Shown here: piece by piece, positions 49,036-61,300 of the stretch
How the letters are laid out: each line of letters begins with the position of its first letter
How positions within the stretch are numbered: the first letter of the stretch is position 1
NCBI GenBank assembly: GCA_021234155.1
Contig: JAJEKV010000098.1
Coordinates: 3,278,806-3,342,805 of the forward strand
Length of the DNA: 64,000 nucleotides
Source of the DNA: Isoetes taiwanensis
Taxonomy: Eukaryota > Streptophyta > Lycopodiopsida > Isoetales > Isoetaceae
Direction of reading: 5' to 3'
Translations under genes and position numbers: made by a program
The notes under the pieces: model-generated
Seen by the model: only the letters and a program-made list of their open reading frames with translations
The model's database searches: none
Told to the model about the DNA's origin: nothing

Positions 49036-51865
49036 TAAAGCCTTATTATGGTGCTTCTCCCTTTTTAAAGAGATTATTTAAGGTATGGCATGTTGTTGAA
49101 TGCCTTTTCCATCTCAATAGTGATGCATGTAGGTCAATTGCCATGTCTACGTGGTGGTTACCTGTGAACGTGGAAGAAGTGTGACCTCTGTGTTCTATCG
49201 TAATCACAAGGCCCCCAAAATTGAACCATTATAATTTTTTTTTAATGGTTTGTTGGTGAAAACCAAATCCATAAATCAGTACATGTTTGTGGGTTCAAAA
49301 GTTTCATGTAAACTATGTCTAGTTATCTGAATATGGTTCATCAACATATTTTTAAAGGTGTTAAGGACAAACATTGTTTTATGACATGGTATCAAACAGG
49401 CAATCTTAATTGATTTTACAACAACTTAACCTACATGATAGGCCTCTACAGTGTCTATATCATCATATTTTTCAAGGTGATAAGACAACATTGTTTCCTA
49501 TGCGACATGATATTAAAACATGGCACTTTAATATCCTCAGAATAAATTTTAAATCTGAGTATGATATGTACAACCTTATTAGGTCACATTTATTAGGACC
49601 TGTACTTGATCAAAGATCTATCTTCAAAGATATTGACATGGTAATGCTGGTTTACAATCAGCTTCATGATATTTTATAAGGATTAATCACCGCAAAGACA
49701 CAACCCGGCAAACAACTTGGCTCTAAATATGCCAATACGACTTTTTACCTATTTTCTCCATGAAAATTAAAACATAATTATTTCATTAATTTTTCTAGTA
49801 AACTTAAAATGTCTCGATACTAACCATCGATTAGGTATTTCAAGTTTAATGGAATGGTATTCGATCAGATCTATCTTCTCCTTGGTATATTGACATGGTA
49901 AATTATTTGGATATTTTGTAGCAATTAATTTTGCCAGCTTACATAAAGCTTAAATTGGTATGGTTTTGAATATGATTTTTTCCTATAATTTTTGAATAGT
50001 TAATCATTACGATTTGCAAACTGTGGTGGTACACCTAATTGGAATATATGATATTTAATAGTGCTTCTTTGTGTGACACGTGATAAGGAATTGGGAGCTT
50101 AATATTTGACCTTTTGTATTAACAAACCTAAATGCTTTTAAAAACGTAAGACTGTAAGTAATGTAATGATTATTCGGAAGTTCTTGGCTTTTATAAATAA
50201 TGCAAATGTTTCTGATGAATCCAAACGTGATTGAGTGAGATCTTTAGAAGTTACTATATGATTATCCTTCTTTGCTTCTTGGTATTATTGTTAGGCTGAA
50301 AACCGTGGCAATGGCACAAGGGAAGGAGAATACTAAATATTAATTCCTCTTTACAATCAGACTGCCCTCGATATCTCCGACTTAATTAACTCCACCACCA
50401 ATCGTTAAAACGCATAGTCTACAAAGCAAAACCAACCTCAGTAATTGTAAAGTGAGTCTCGAAAAGTGGTTGGAACATTCATAGTTATTTCACATCTACA
50501 GTTCGGCATAAGTATGTTGCTGGCAGCTCTAACATACTTTCTCCAACAAGACGAGCATCTCGATGAATGCTTCACGACTCTGATTATTTGAGCTCAGAGT
50601 ACAAAAATAAACCTTGCAAAGAATATTTTGAGTATCATCGAAAACGCCGACAACGTGCTCACTTACAATCGTATTACGTTTCTATCGCTGGTAATATGAT
50701 CTATTGAATATATTTGTTACTTTCACTACTTTTGTAGAAGAGTATATCTCCTTTAAACCCAGAAATGTTGAAAGCATTTTAGGGAAACTGATAGGTCAAA
50801 CCTTGCAAGAAGGCCGAGCATCAGAGAGCCGCTTAATGCTCACCAAAGTCTGCTAGGTCCATTTCAAAAAAGACCGCCTCTATTACGGTCTCTACATGGG
50901 TCCGGCCTTACCTGGGATGCACCCATTTATCAGATTATTTACTAAGTCCCACACATGCAATTAGATTCATACCCTTCACTGGCTGCTTAATGGAAATTAT
51001 CTCGGCTATGGAACGAGTTCAGGAAACGTGCTCTGTCTGACGATTTCAATACTTTCTTCCATTTACAGATGCATCAGGCAACGGGCTTCCATCAATAGAT
51101 ATATAAGAGCATCAAAATCTTCTTTCACTGGAGGCGCCCTCTCTGGTCGATACGCAAAACTCACAACAGTGCTGCTCGCAAAGTGATGTATGTTGAGGAT
51201 CTTGGAATAGTGTCAAAGATGTCACCGGGATCAAAATAGATTAAGGCCGATTACAATACCATGGGCCTTAGGACTATAAGGTGTTAACCTTCTACCGGTG
51301 GAAAAACGACAGATCTTGGAATTTACATCTAATAATTGTGCTATCTAAAATTGATAAAGTATTGGTGTTTCTCAAATTTTGGGTCAATTCATGATTTTGT
51401 GTTTCATGCACAAAAGATTAATACCCATGTGCTCTAAAGGTTGAGTTGTCGACACCTCACTCAGCCTATCCAACCACCTCGTCGGGCAAAGATATATGCC
51501 TAAGCCTTGCCAAACACCTCGAAGCTTGTGAATCAAAGCTTGATACAGTGAGGAGTTGCAATCGCACATGTATACGTATGCTATGATCGATGCTTCCAGA
51601 TGCAATTGAACCCATTGTGCTTAACCATTCGCCAATTGAGTACAGTTAAAGTTAGTAGGCACCCTATCAATTAGTCAGTTTTGATCAACCAAGCGTAAAC
51701 GCCTTCGCTTGGTTCCCAGCTTTGTCTTTTGTTCTCTCTAGATCTCCTGCCCATGGTATCTCTATTTAACCTGGATCCTGGTCATAGATGGACTAACGGA
51801 AGAATGAGGAAATGGTATATATTTACCCAGACAACTAAAATTCAAATGAATCACTACAAGGATCA
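49036..51865. other. No gene recognised; diverged internal duplications
   Basis: AT-rich. A ~65-bp segment beginning ATCA(A/T)CATATTTTT is present at about 49338 and 49459, both containing ACA(A)CATTGTTT and ACATG(G/A)TAT. A second pair (GATCTATCTTC ... ATTGACATGGTAA) lies at about 49613 and 49870. This suggests an old repeated block, possibly the decayed 3' part of the neighbouring LINE, but no RT motif is visible. Confidence 0.5.
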
Positions 51866-52285
51866 ACGCCGGCGATCGATTCGTCCGCATCGATTGTCGA
51901 CCTGGAACGGGTCGACAATCACTTTGCTGACCGTCATTGCTGACCACCGCCGACTGCCACCACGGCGTCGATCATCGACGCCAGCCTGGAGCATTTTGTC
52001 GCCTTGGCCCTCGCGGGCGGGCGCCTCTACCGTCGCCCGACGGCCGCGCGGGCCTGCGAAGTGAACGCTTCATCATCGACGCTGTGTCGGATGATGATGC
52101 TGGCATGCACCGGGCGATGCCTACGGTTCCCGCGGCGGTCAGGCGCTGGCGTGAACGAACGCTGATCATCGACGGTGTCGAGGATGACATTGAATGTGGT
52201 CCGGCCGAGGCCGGACGCGGCCCGCCAGGCATGCCTACGTGATCCGCCGATCGACGCTAACGCCGGCGATCGGACGATTTTTTTG
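51866..52285. repeat. GC-rich ~95-bp tandem repeat island with flanking direct repeats
   Basis: About 400 bp sharply GC-richer than the DNA on either side. ACGCCGGCGATCG occurs at both borders in the same orientation (about 51866 and 52260). Inside, a (T/G)ATCATCGACG word recurs at about 51971, 52070, 52163 and as CGATCGACGCT at 52247, spacing about 83-99 bp; GTGAACG(AACG)CT precedes two of them. A perfect 11-bp inverted repeat, GATTGTCGACC / GGTCGACAATC, lies at 51892-51902 and 51910-51920 with a 7-nt loop. Open frames on both strands follow from the high GC. Confidence 0.75.
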
Positions 52286-52479
52286 GCGGAACCCGGGAGA
52301 GGGTATTTATCTTCATTTCATTGTTGTCGTAGTTCACCCTTTGAGAGTTCTTGCATGCAGCTTTCCTTTCTATAAGGTAAGCATCTTTTGCATTAACACC
52401 AAGTTTATCATGTTCATACCATTAACCTCAGATACTGATTAGCAAAGTTCTTTAAAATGTTTTACAGTGGAAGCAGACG

Positions 52480-52860
52480 ATACCTGCCTCCATCCCGAAT
52501 GGGAGGGACTAGCAGGGTCGTTCAGCTCTTACCTCAATCTCATATTGTCTACAAACTCTCGTAAAAAGTGTGGGCAACTTGATCGTTGTCGGCCTGGCCC
52601 ATCCTCGAATGGAGAGGACTACGCACGGGTCTCAGCTCCACTCCCCAATCATATAAATAAGGTTCATAAATATTGCTAAACTGTGGTGTTGAAGGGTAGC
52701 ATGACTCTTCACAGATCGGGTTTTACTCCATCCCCAAATGGAGAGGACTAGGTGTATCTGGGTTCAGAGGTCTCTGCCACCGTGGTCGCCAAACACAACA
52801 TGGCTCAGGCCATGCGGATCACGATCGGGTCGGCCCATCCTCAACGTGAGTAGGACTAGC
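52480..52860 (+). repeat. Degenerate tandem repeat, ~110-130 bp unit
   Basis: The word CCATCC(C/T)C(G/A)AATGGAGAGGACTA recurs with variation at about 52483, 52599, 52729 and 52837. Adjacent words GATCG..GTCGGCC(T)GGCC and CAGCTC also recur between them. At least four decayed units lie directly next to the GC-rich island at 51.87-52.29 kb. Confidence 0.75.
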
Positions 52861-55800
52861 TACTCCCAGCTCAATCAAATAGAGATCTAAAGTCACATTA
52901 ATACATTAAATTAGTTTTATTATTGATTATTAGAAAATAACATGGATAAACGTCAAAATGGGACTATGAACGAATGCAACAAAAAGTCGCAAGATTGTTA
53001 GTAAATGGCGATCGCAAGAAAAGATGTGCCATTCCAACACCGCCAAATAGTCCACTTAGACCCAAGGTCCGAGTCTTCCCACTTTAGGTGGGTAGCTTAA
53101 CGTGAAATGAATGTCACCGACGTTTCCATGTACCAGAAAAGATTTTTTCAATGATTGGGTTAACTTTGTATCCTAACAACCTTTTTTCGCTTGTACTTGA
53201 TGTAGGCTGCTTTTGGCTGCAGTTCGCGATGTGCAAAGGACAAATAAACCCATGAGAAAAGATCATCATCGATCACGCTGATACTACGTGAATGGTCGAG
53301 CAAAATCCACCGCCTCCCTACGCACATGCTCTATATTTCCAACGAGGTAACGCCTCAACTACTCTCACGATTGAATCGATATCTCAACTTATTTTACCTG
53401 TACCTCTTAAAGAAACCCAGGAAATTTGAAGTGAGCTCGGAAGTAATATGTAGATCTTTGGGGCTTATGCTTGTCCCTTGGAAGGTATGATATTGACACC
53501 ATAAATGTTTACAGAGAACTCACAAAGAAAGCCATCAACCGTGAAAGAGTATCCCATTACGTGATAGAATTCCCAAAGGTGGCGATGTCAGAGCCATGAT
53601 TCTAGAAATAACAACGCTCATCATTAATTGAATGGGTACCAGATCCCTGTGGGAAGCAAATAGTATTCCATGAACATTCATTCATAAAGCCTTACAGACA
53701 AAGGATCGTGAAAAAAATCCTGCAGATATGGCCTAGAGAAGCCAATTATTTATGGGAGGTTTATATACTTGCAGTGATTTGATTGAAACTAGCTCGTCCC
53801 CGTGCCGGTCCGATTATATATTATGACAAATATAAAGTCAAAAAGACGGCACGAAAGTGTCTCTTTTGATGCTAGCTATGTAGGTCCTGAATACAACCTG
53901 AGGCTTGGCATAACTGAGTAAGCACCAGCGATGATGCCTATCTATGGCCTAAATTCTAATGTAATGCTAAATAGCCTCTAGCCGGGACCCGACAATGTTA
54001 AAGACTTGAATGAGACTGACAGTGGTCATCCCGTGAATTATATTACGGAAACCTTTGTCAGTTTTTATTAACAAATGAATGAGAACCAGGCTTCTCAAAT
54101 TAAATCAGGATTTCGGCTGAGGCAAAAAAGGACCAAGAAGATTTTAGGGCTGAAAAATCGAAGGAGTATATTATGGGCAGATGCCATAAAGAGTCTTCGC
54201 AGCATGAAACTGTCCGGTAAGATGAATAGCTGTGAGACCACCGAGGTCTTTTACTTGATGCATCAACTATAATTAACATGTTTTCTGTGCTGTCCTCAGG
54301 AGCCTCACCATGTAATTTAATCATTATTCTGTGGAACGAAATACATGATCATCACCACCAAGTGGCCTGCTTTAAGACGGGAAACCTATATTTTACATAC
54401 CGTTAAGAACCGACCTGCTTCACCAAACGGTATGTAACATATATTTTTAGATCCGCACCAGTTGGCGAGTGGATATGAAGACCACAATCCAAGTCAGCAG
54501 ACCGGCTTACATCAAGCATCATGGCCAGCGTAGAACAGAACATTAACGAGCAAATATGGTACAAACATCTAGACAATATATGATGAAGAGTACAACACCT
54601 GGTTGAGTGGACGGAAAGCACACAACCCATGAAGATCACCCAGCAATGTAAACCATTTGAAGACGACGCCTGGGCTATTATGAGGCTTCGAGTGGAACCC
54701 ATGGTATTTCCATGTTAGATGCCAGCTCTGGAATCTGATCTCTTCTATTAACCACCCCACTTGGCTAGGCCAAATACCCCACGACGGTCATGAAGATTTA
54801 TTGAGGAGGGCGCAAAGTATTGTTATATGAAAAGTGTATTCAGATTGAGCAACATTTCCTTATTGATATTAAACCCTTGCTTAAATTCAATGGAGGCAAC
54901 GCTGCTACGGCTTTTGAGAGCACACTTTGAAATCACCAAGTTAATTGAATTCCCATCAGGGAATGAATGTATCCGGTAAACAAAGACTCACAAAAGTTGG
55001 CAAGAGAAAATACTTCCAATAAGAACACTACAATTTAGGAGCCAAGATGAAATAAAAAATATATCAAGAAGTAGTGTGGTTTGGGATACTGCTAGATTCA
55101 TGCTTGTCCAAATGATGACATGGTATATTATCCAATGACATCTACAAGGACATAAAACGCGTCCTCAAATGTGGTACCGCGAGGGTAAGAATGTGACGCC
55201 CGTATGGGAAAGACCGCTCCGAGTAAAGGTATCGCCACTTTCCAATGATTCCGCTGCGATAAAGCCATTGCTCTGGCTGTGAGTCCCAGGTTCGCCTTGC
55301 TGGTTGGTGTGGCCGCTAATGCGCTGGTGACAATATGCTCGGTGGTGTGGTTAGTGATCAAAAGCAAAATTAGTATACTTTGATGAAACATGGTTGCACT
55401 TAAGTGAGCCACCGAGTTAGTCCCAAGTAACTACGTAAAGAACTTCATGATTTCAATGATGGTCAACGTGGCCAAAGTAGACCAACCACCCACCCCTACG
55501 GTTGCTACGAAGACTGTAGCTACTTCTAATGGTTGTCTTACTGGGGTACTGTGAATTCCAAAAGCCGAGCACATTAGATCCATACCAGTTAGTTATTGAT
55601 GAACTTGGTAATTGTGGAGTGTAGGTATTGAAGTTTTATGATGTCCTTAAGAGAAACTCCATGAAACAAAGATATCTATCTTTGGAGAGCAACTCGATGT
55701 GATTAACGCAGTGATTGGGTCTTAGTTTTTGTATGAAAAACTTACCCAAGTGTCTCACGATATGCCGTATGCCACTTGTGGATTTGAACAATTGCACCAC

Positions 55801-58099
55801 GGGCCAACCAGCATCGCACAAGAATGTCTTATGCAAACTCGAGATTCCTACCACTGAAAATCGACTCGACACGAGGGCCCAAGAGAGACAACATTGCAAT
55901 CAAGAACCCTCCCAAAAGGCCGACAAATGAAAGATGGGGCAACTAAATGGATGCTGCAAACAAAGAAAAAGCTGCGAGAAGGACAAACAAGTCGTGGGAA
56001 TGAAGTGGAAATCATCCCTTCTTCCTTCTACCATTGATTTTGACCAGTTATCCATCATCTCTTTGATCCCATGCACACGTCTTCTTTCAAAACGTCATCA
56101 GTCTACCTGGAGGCACGCTACGATCGTGAAGGACACAGATGTCATGGAGGATCTACAAGAAGTCGGATCGGGGCGCTAAAGTACGGCTAGAAGTGGCCGA
56201 ATATGCCATAGTCGATTGGGATCGCGGCCTAGCAGAAGCCTGCTCGCGAGATGCATCAAGGCTATAAAGACTCCGACGGGATATATACCTGGCTAAGAAT
56301 CGCCGTGAATCCAAGGAGTTAATAAAGGGTTGAAATCTCATCATTGGTATGGGCATGTTAAAAAGTGGCATGCTCTGCTCATTATCAAGTATTATAATTG
56401 TATGTTACATACCGAACGTTCAATATGCAATTGTATCTGAGATGTGCAGTTTGTTAAGTGCTCATTGTCTCAAGAGTGCCTGTCCCCTGCTGATGGTCCA
56501 CTACGTGCACATGTCTCCAATGAGTTTTAGGTTCATGTATTTTGGAAAATCACTTTATTTGACTTTGACTTTGAACTCCTCATATAACTTGTTTTTCTTC
56601 CCATTGACATGACTACAAAAAAAAGAGACGTCCCCAAATCAACAGAAAATTGCGCACATGCACCATAGTGGTTGAAGCCATTGCCAGGCTGCCTTCTAGA
56701 AAGAACTCCAACCCAGCTCTTAGACACACAACAAACCTCACACCCATAGTCTCACCCTAGTGGGATCTAAGTGGAGCCTGGCAGCAATAAACCAATCCTA
56801 GGTGGATGTTTCTTCAGCTAACGACTTTTAGGTCCCTCAAGGGACCTTGTGCGCCTGGCTGGGGTAAGGCCCGAGGGATGGCCGGTCATGCCGGCTAGCC
56901 CGAGAGTCATTATTCTATGTCACCGAAGTTCTTAGCTGATTTTACACTCTAAATGCTCTAATGATTATGGACCGAAGGAAGACACAACCCGGGATTATAA
57001 TTGAGGGTTCAAGGAAGACTGCAGTTAAAATTTCAATAGAGGAATGCTTAAAGTCAATAAGTTTTCATCTACAACCCACTCATATGGAGAAACGGATAAA
57101 AAGGCACGATAGCTAAAAATAAAAGAGATGATGAGAAGACGCTTATCGGCTATCGCAAAACAACCCTTCCAATGACCATGTGCCATGCTGATATAAACAA
57201 ACCTATTGCTCTAACAACCAGGAAGCCGCAATGTTTCTAGTGAAAGAACTGTGGCACATACTGTGCTGCTGTCCCATTGTGGCAACCTCATATATAGTTA
57301 TCATTTTGTTATTTTGAACGCTATTTTTCTTTTATAAAGAGATAATCTTCATATGCATCAATGTGGTCTCTCCGGTGCTCACTCCGACTCGGTGCCACCT
57401 GATGAAGGAAAAACGCACTTAAGGATTGTGCATGGTGGGTACACGTTGCTTTAATACGGCCATGATCGTAGTGACTCAAACCAAATGGCCAATGTTGAAA
57501 TGGGATTGGAACTATTAAGACTATCATTGGAGGCCTATGTCGAGTAGCGATTCGTTAACAAAGTTGTTTGATGTAGAAACGGTTTGATTCAGCGTGCACT
57601 GTGCCCATGCCACGTACACGCAGTATCATAGGGTGGCTCTGTACTACTGTGATTCGACCGCCGCATACCGTGTGGTCAAGACACATCATGTAAGGAGCAA
57701 TGTGAATGCTATGCCATTTCTAGATTTGATAATTTACATATGGTCACTAAATGAGCTTTAATGTAATAGAGGCTTTGTAGGTCACTCTCTAATCTGCATC
57801 CCTTCTTGCAAGACACTTGGTGGCTTTGTAATTCCGCAAGGCTCACTCCCAGATACCTGAGGGCCAAGAAGAGATGATGGGGCTGAATATGGTACAGGAC
57901 CTGAGAGACCACCATTGTTTGAACTTCTGTAATTTAGCTAATATTATATTTTTCTACATGAACAAGAAAACAATTTTGACACTCCATTATTTGCAAGTAT
58001 ACTATAGGCATTGTATTAACATTGCAAAATCATAAGGGCCCCTTCCATGCGGCTCCAACATATGCCACCCAGACATCCTGACATAAGGAAGTCCTGACC
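52861..58099. other. No gene recognised
   Basis: Unassigned. At about 56131-56338 (+) one frame is unusually protein-like: KKSDRGAKV, AEYAIVDWDRGLAEA and, after a single stop, RLRRDIYLAKNRRESKELIK. I do not recognise the family. It may be the remnant of a gene or element. No RNA gene or microsatellite of note was seen in this stretch. Confidence 0.45.
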
Positions 58100-58356
58100 A
58101 CCACCGGCTCCCCACCCTCTTGAGCAATTGACCCCTTGGTCTCAGGCCAAGACCAATTCGCACCCAAGAAGCGCCCAAGTAGCCCACTCCATCACACTCC
58201 GTAGTCAATTTGGTCTAGGATGTGACGCCATGGATAATCGCTGAGGGTGCTGAGTGTTTCTTTCAGAACCGACCCTGTAACTTGGTTCCCTAGGGTAATA
58301 TTCCGGACGATTTAAGTGGTCGATTGCTATCCCGTTCTCTCTCTCTCTTCCTCTCT

Positions 58357-58397
<41 letters not shown>

Positions 58398-61300
58398 TCT
58401 CCTCCTTTCTTCTCTCTCTCTCTTCTCTCTCTCTCTCTCTCTCCTCCTCTCCCTCCTCCTCCTCTCTCTCTCACGTCCCAATCCACAAGATTAACGCTGC
58501 CCCACAAGGCCTAATCTCAGGATCTACCCCGCCAGCTTGACAAGTCCTCCGGAATCCCATCCTGATCTTTGGGCTCTCTCAAGAGGGCTCCCCTCGAACG
58601 GGAGGATCCGAATCTGGGCCTGATAGGGGAAACTGCTCCGGAGGGTGGCTCACGGGGCGTGCGCCCCTGGGAGCCGCCCGCCAGAAGGGCCGCTTTGGGA
58701 ACTTTTGATCCCGCCTCCGGGGTCCGGACTCCTCCCTCTGTGAGACCATCCCCGCAAGGTCCCCGGGGCTCGCTTGACTTGGGGAGGGTGCTGGTTCCTC
58801 GCAACCCGTGCCGCCCCTGACCGCTCTAATGCTAACCCTTTGACTTAGACCCTTCCGAAAATTTCCTCAAAATTACCAGGGCGGAGATGGACAGAATCCA
58901 ACCGGGCAAAAAATCAGAATTTATTTTCGTGACAATGCATTAATTAGGAATTTATGAATGTCTTGGGTTAACGTAAAAGCGCCTCCCCTGGATTTATTTT
59001 GGCTACATCGAGGAGGATTAGGCTCAAACCCTCATCTGGCCGCCTGTCTGGAGATTTGCGCTTCCGGCTGTGTCCCAGTGCAAATGATCGTCTCGCCCCC
59101 AAACGCAAACCCTTCTAGAACCTCGGCAACCATGTGGTTTGCCTGGAGGCCCTTCCTTGTCGACCGGCGGGACTCCGCGACTTGACGTGAGTGGGGGTGA
59201 AGATGCCGAGTACTCCACTCCAAGCTCTTGCCCCACCTCCTGCCCCTGGGACCTGACGGTGACCCTCCTAATCAGGGATTTGGCTCAATGTGATTTCGTG
59301 TAACGCCGACATTGCCTCTGGGACTAAGTTCTCAGGGCTTTAAGACCACCTCCACCTAAGAAGCGCCTAAAGTAGCTTCACCCATCACACTCAGAACAAT
59401 TGGCCTAGATGTGGGATGGATACCGTGAGGGCATGAGTAGCTTTTTTCTTTTGCAAAACTGACCTGTAACTTGCTCCTTAGGTAATTTTCCGCCATTCGG
59501 ACGATTTATCGGTCAGACGGCTATTCGAGCCTCCCATGCCCGAATCTACAAGACAATCGCGGTTTCAAGGTCAATCAGATCGCCCGGGTTTGACAAGTTC
59601 CTCCTGACCGACCGAATCTTGGCCTTCCCGGAAGAGGGGTCTCGAATCCGAGGATCCATTTGATAGGGAATGGGTCTGGAGGGTGGTCATTAGTCTCGTG
59701 TGGGAGGCTGCTGTGAAGGGCTGCCTGAACTTTTGATCCCCTGGGGCCTTGGGTCCGGACTCCCTCCTCTTGTGAGGTGTGGATCCCTGCAAGGTCCCGG
59801 CCTCGTTTGGATTTGGGGAAGGGTGCCAACTCAAGCTGCCCCGCAACGCCGTCTCGACCGCTCTACTAACTTTCGACTCCCAGACCTCCAAATTATCGTA
59901 GTCGAGATGGATTAGGAATCCAAATTGCAAAAAATCAGGAATTTATTTTCGTACAATGCATTAATTGCGTAATTTACGAATGTTCTGGCTAATCGTGCAG
60001 CCCGACTCTACTGCCACATCTGGGAGGGAGATAGGGCCCAACCCGGGCCTCCGCTGTGGCTCCAGATTCTGGCCTGTAGCCTTTCCCGCCAGTCCTGAGT
60101 GCAATAGACAAGTCTCGCCCTCAAAACGCAAACCCTTCTAACCTCGTAAACCCATGTGTGTGGTTTACGCTTTCTCGGCGCCCCCTCCTCCTTGTCGTGA
60201 TTCTGGGCGTGGACCTTGCTTGATCTGACGCGGAGGGTGTTGATGCAGCACCACCCTAAAATCCGCTGCCCGACCCTCCTGCCCCGACCTGACGGGCGAT
60301 CTCCTCTTCGAATCGCGATTTATTCCCAATGGACCCTAATGCTCCACATACTGCCCGGGACCAAGTCCGCGCCGTAAGACCAAATTCGATCCAAGAAGCC
60401 ACCAGCAGTCTACCCATCCAACGTAAGAAATGTAACTGGCCTGTGTGACGTGACGTGACGTCGTGAGGTATGAGTAAGCCTTTCTCTTTGCAAACCGACC
60501 TTGTAACTTTGCTCCCTAGGGTAATTTCGCCATTCCTAATGATTTGGCGTCATCCCAAGTTCCTGCCCCGAAACGGACACATTAACGCGGCCTTAAGGTC
60601 AATTCCTCAGACGCTCCTGGCGGCTTACGAAGTTCTCCTGACTGACGGAATCTTTTGGGCCTTTCCCAAGAGGGGCTCTGAATGGAGGATCCAACGCCTT
60701 TATTGTGAACCGGCCCGGGAGGGTGGCTCTGACAGCGGTAGCCTGTGTGAGCCGTGAAGGCAGCTCCTGAACTTTGATCCCGCCTGTGGGTCCCACTTCC
60801 CTCGCAGGATCCCCCGGGCGTCCCGGCCTCACCACTTGAAGGGTGCCACGTCTCCCAGAAATCTGGCTGGCCCCACCGCTCTAATGCTAACCTCTATCTA
60901 GACCTCTTCTCCAAAAATTGTAAATCATCAAAAAATGGTATTTGGATTTAGAACCAAAACCGGTAAAATCAATTATTTCGACAATGTATTGACCGCGAAT
61001 TTATGAACGTCCACACTCCCGACTCTACACCGGGAGGAGGACATCTGGTCACCCTTTGTTCGCGATTTATTTCCCAAGGTCCAAGCAATGGTACTTTGAA
61101 AGTCCTCAAACGTAAAACCTTCTTAACCCGAAGGAACCTGTTAGTCACGTTTTGGAGGCCTTCAGATTCTACGACCTCAGCGCCATGACTTGACGTGGAG
61201 TGACATTTGACCCTAAACTCTAAGCCGCTGCTCTTAATTCTCTCCCTGCGCTCCCGGACCTGACACCTCCCTGAATCGCCATTTGGCTCGCCACTGGACT

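Noticed and set aside
49380-49400. Copia-type primer-binding site (TGGTATCA-like)
   Set aside because: Only eight bases match, the site lies within a duplicated AT-rich segment, and no LTR or gag/pol is nearby.
51866-52285. Bacterial contamination or a horizontally acquired gene
   Set aside because: The block is GC-rich, but its open frames come from a short internal repeat on both strands and no bacterial protein is recognisable.
58205-58540. Arg/Glu-rich and Ser/Leu-rich open frames on opposite strands
   Set aside because: They are direct by-products of the CT/GA microsatellite.
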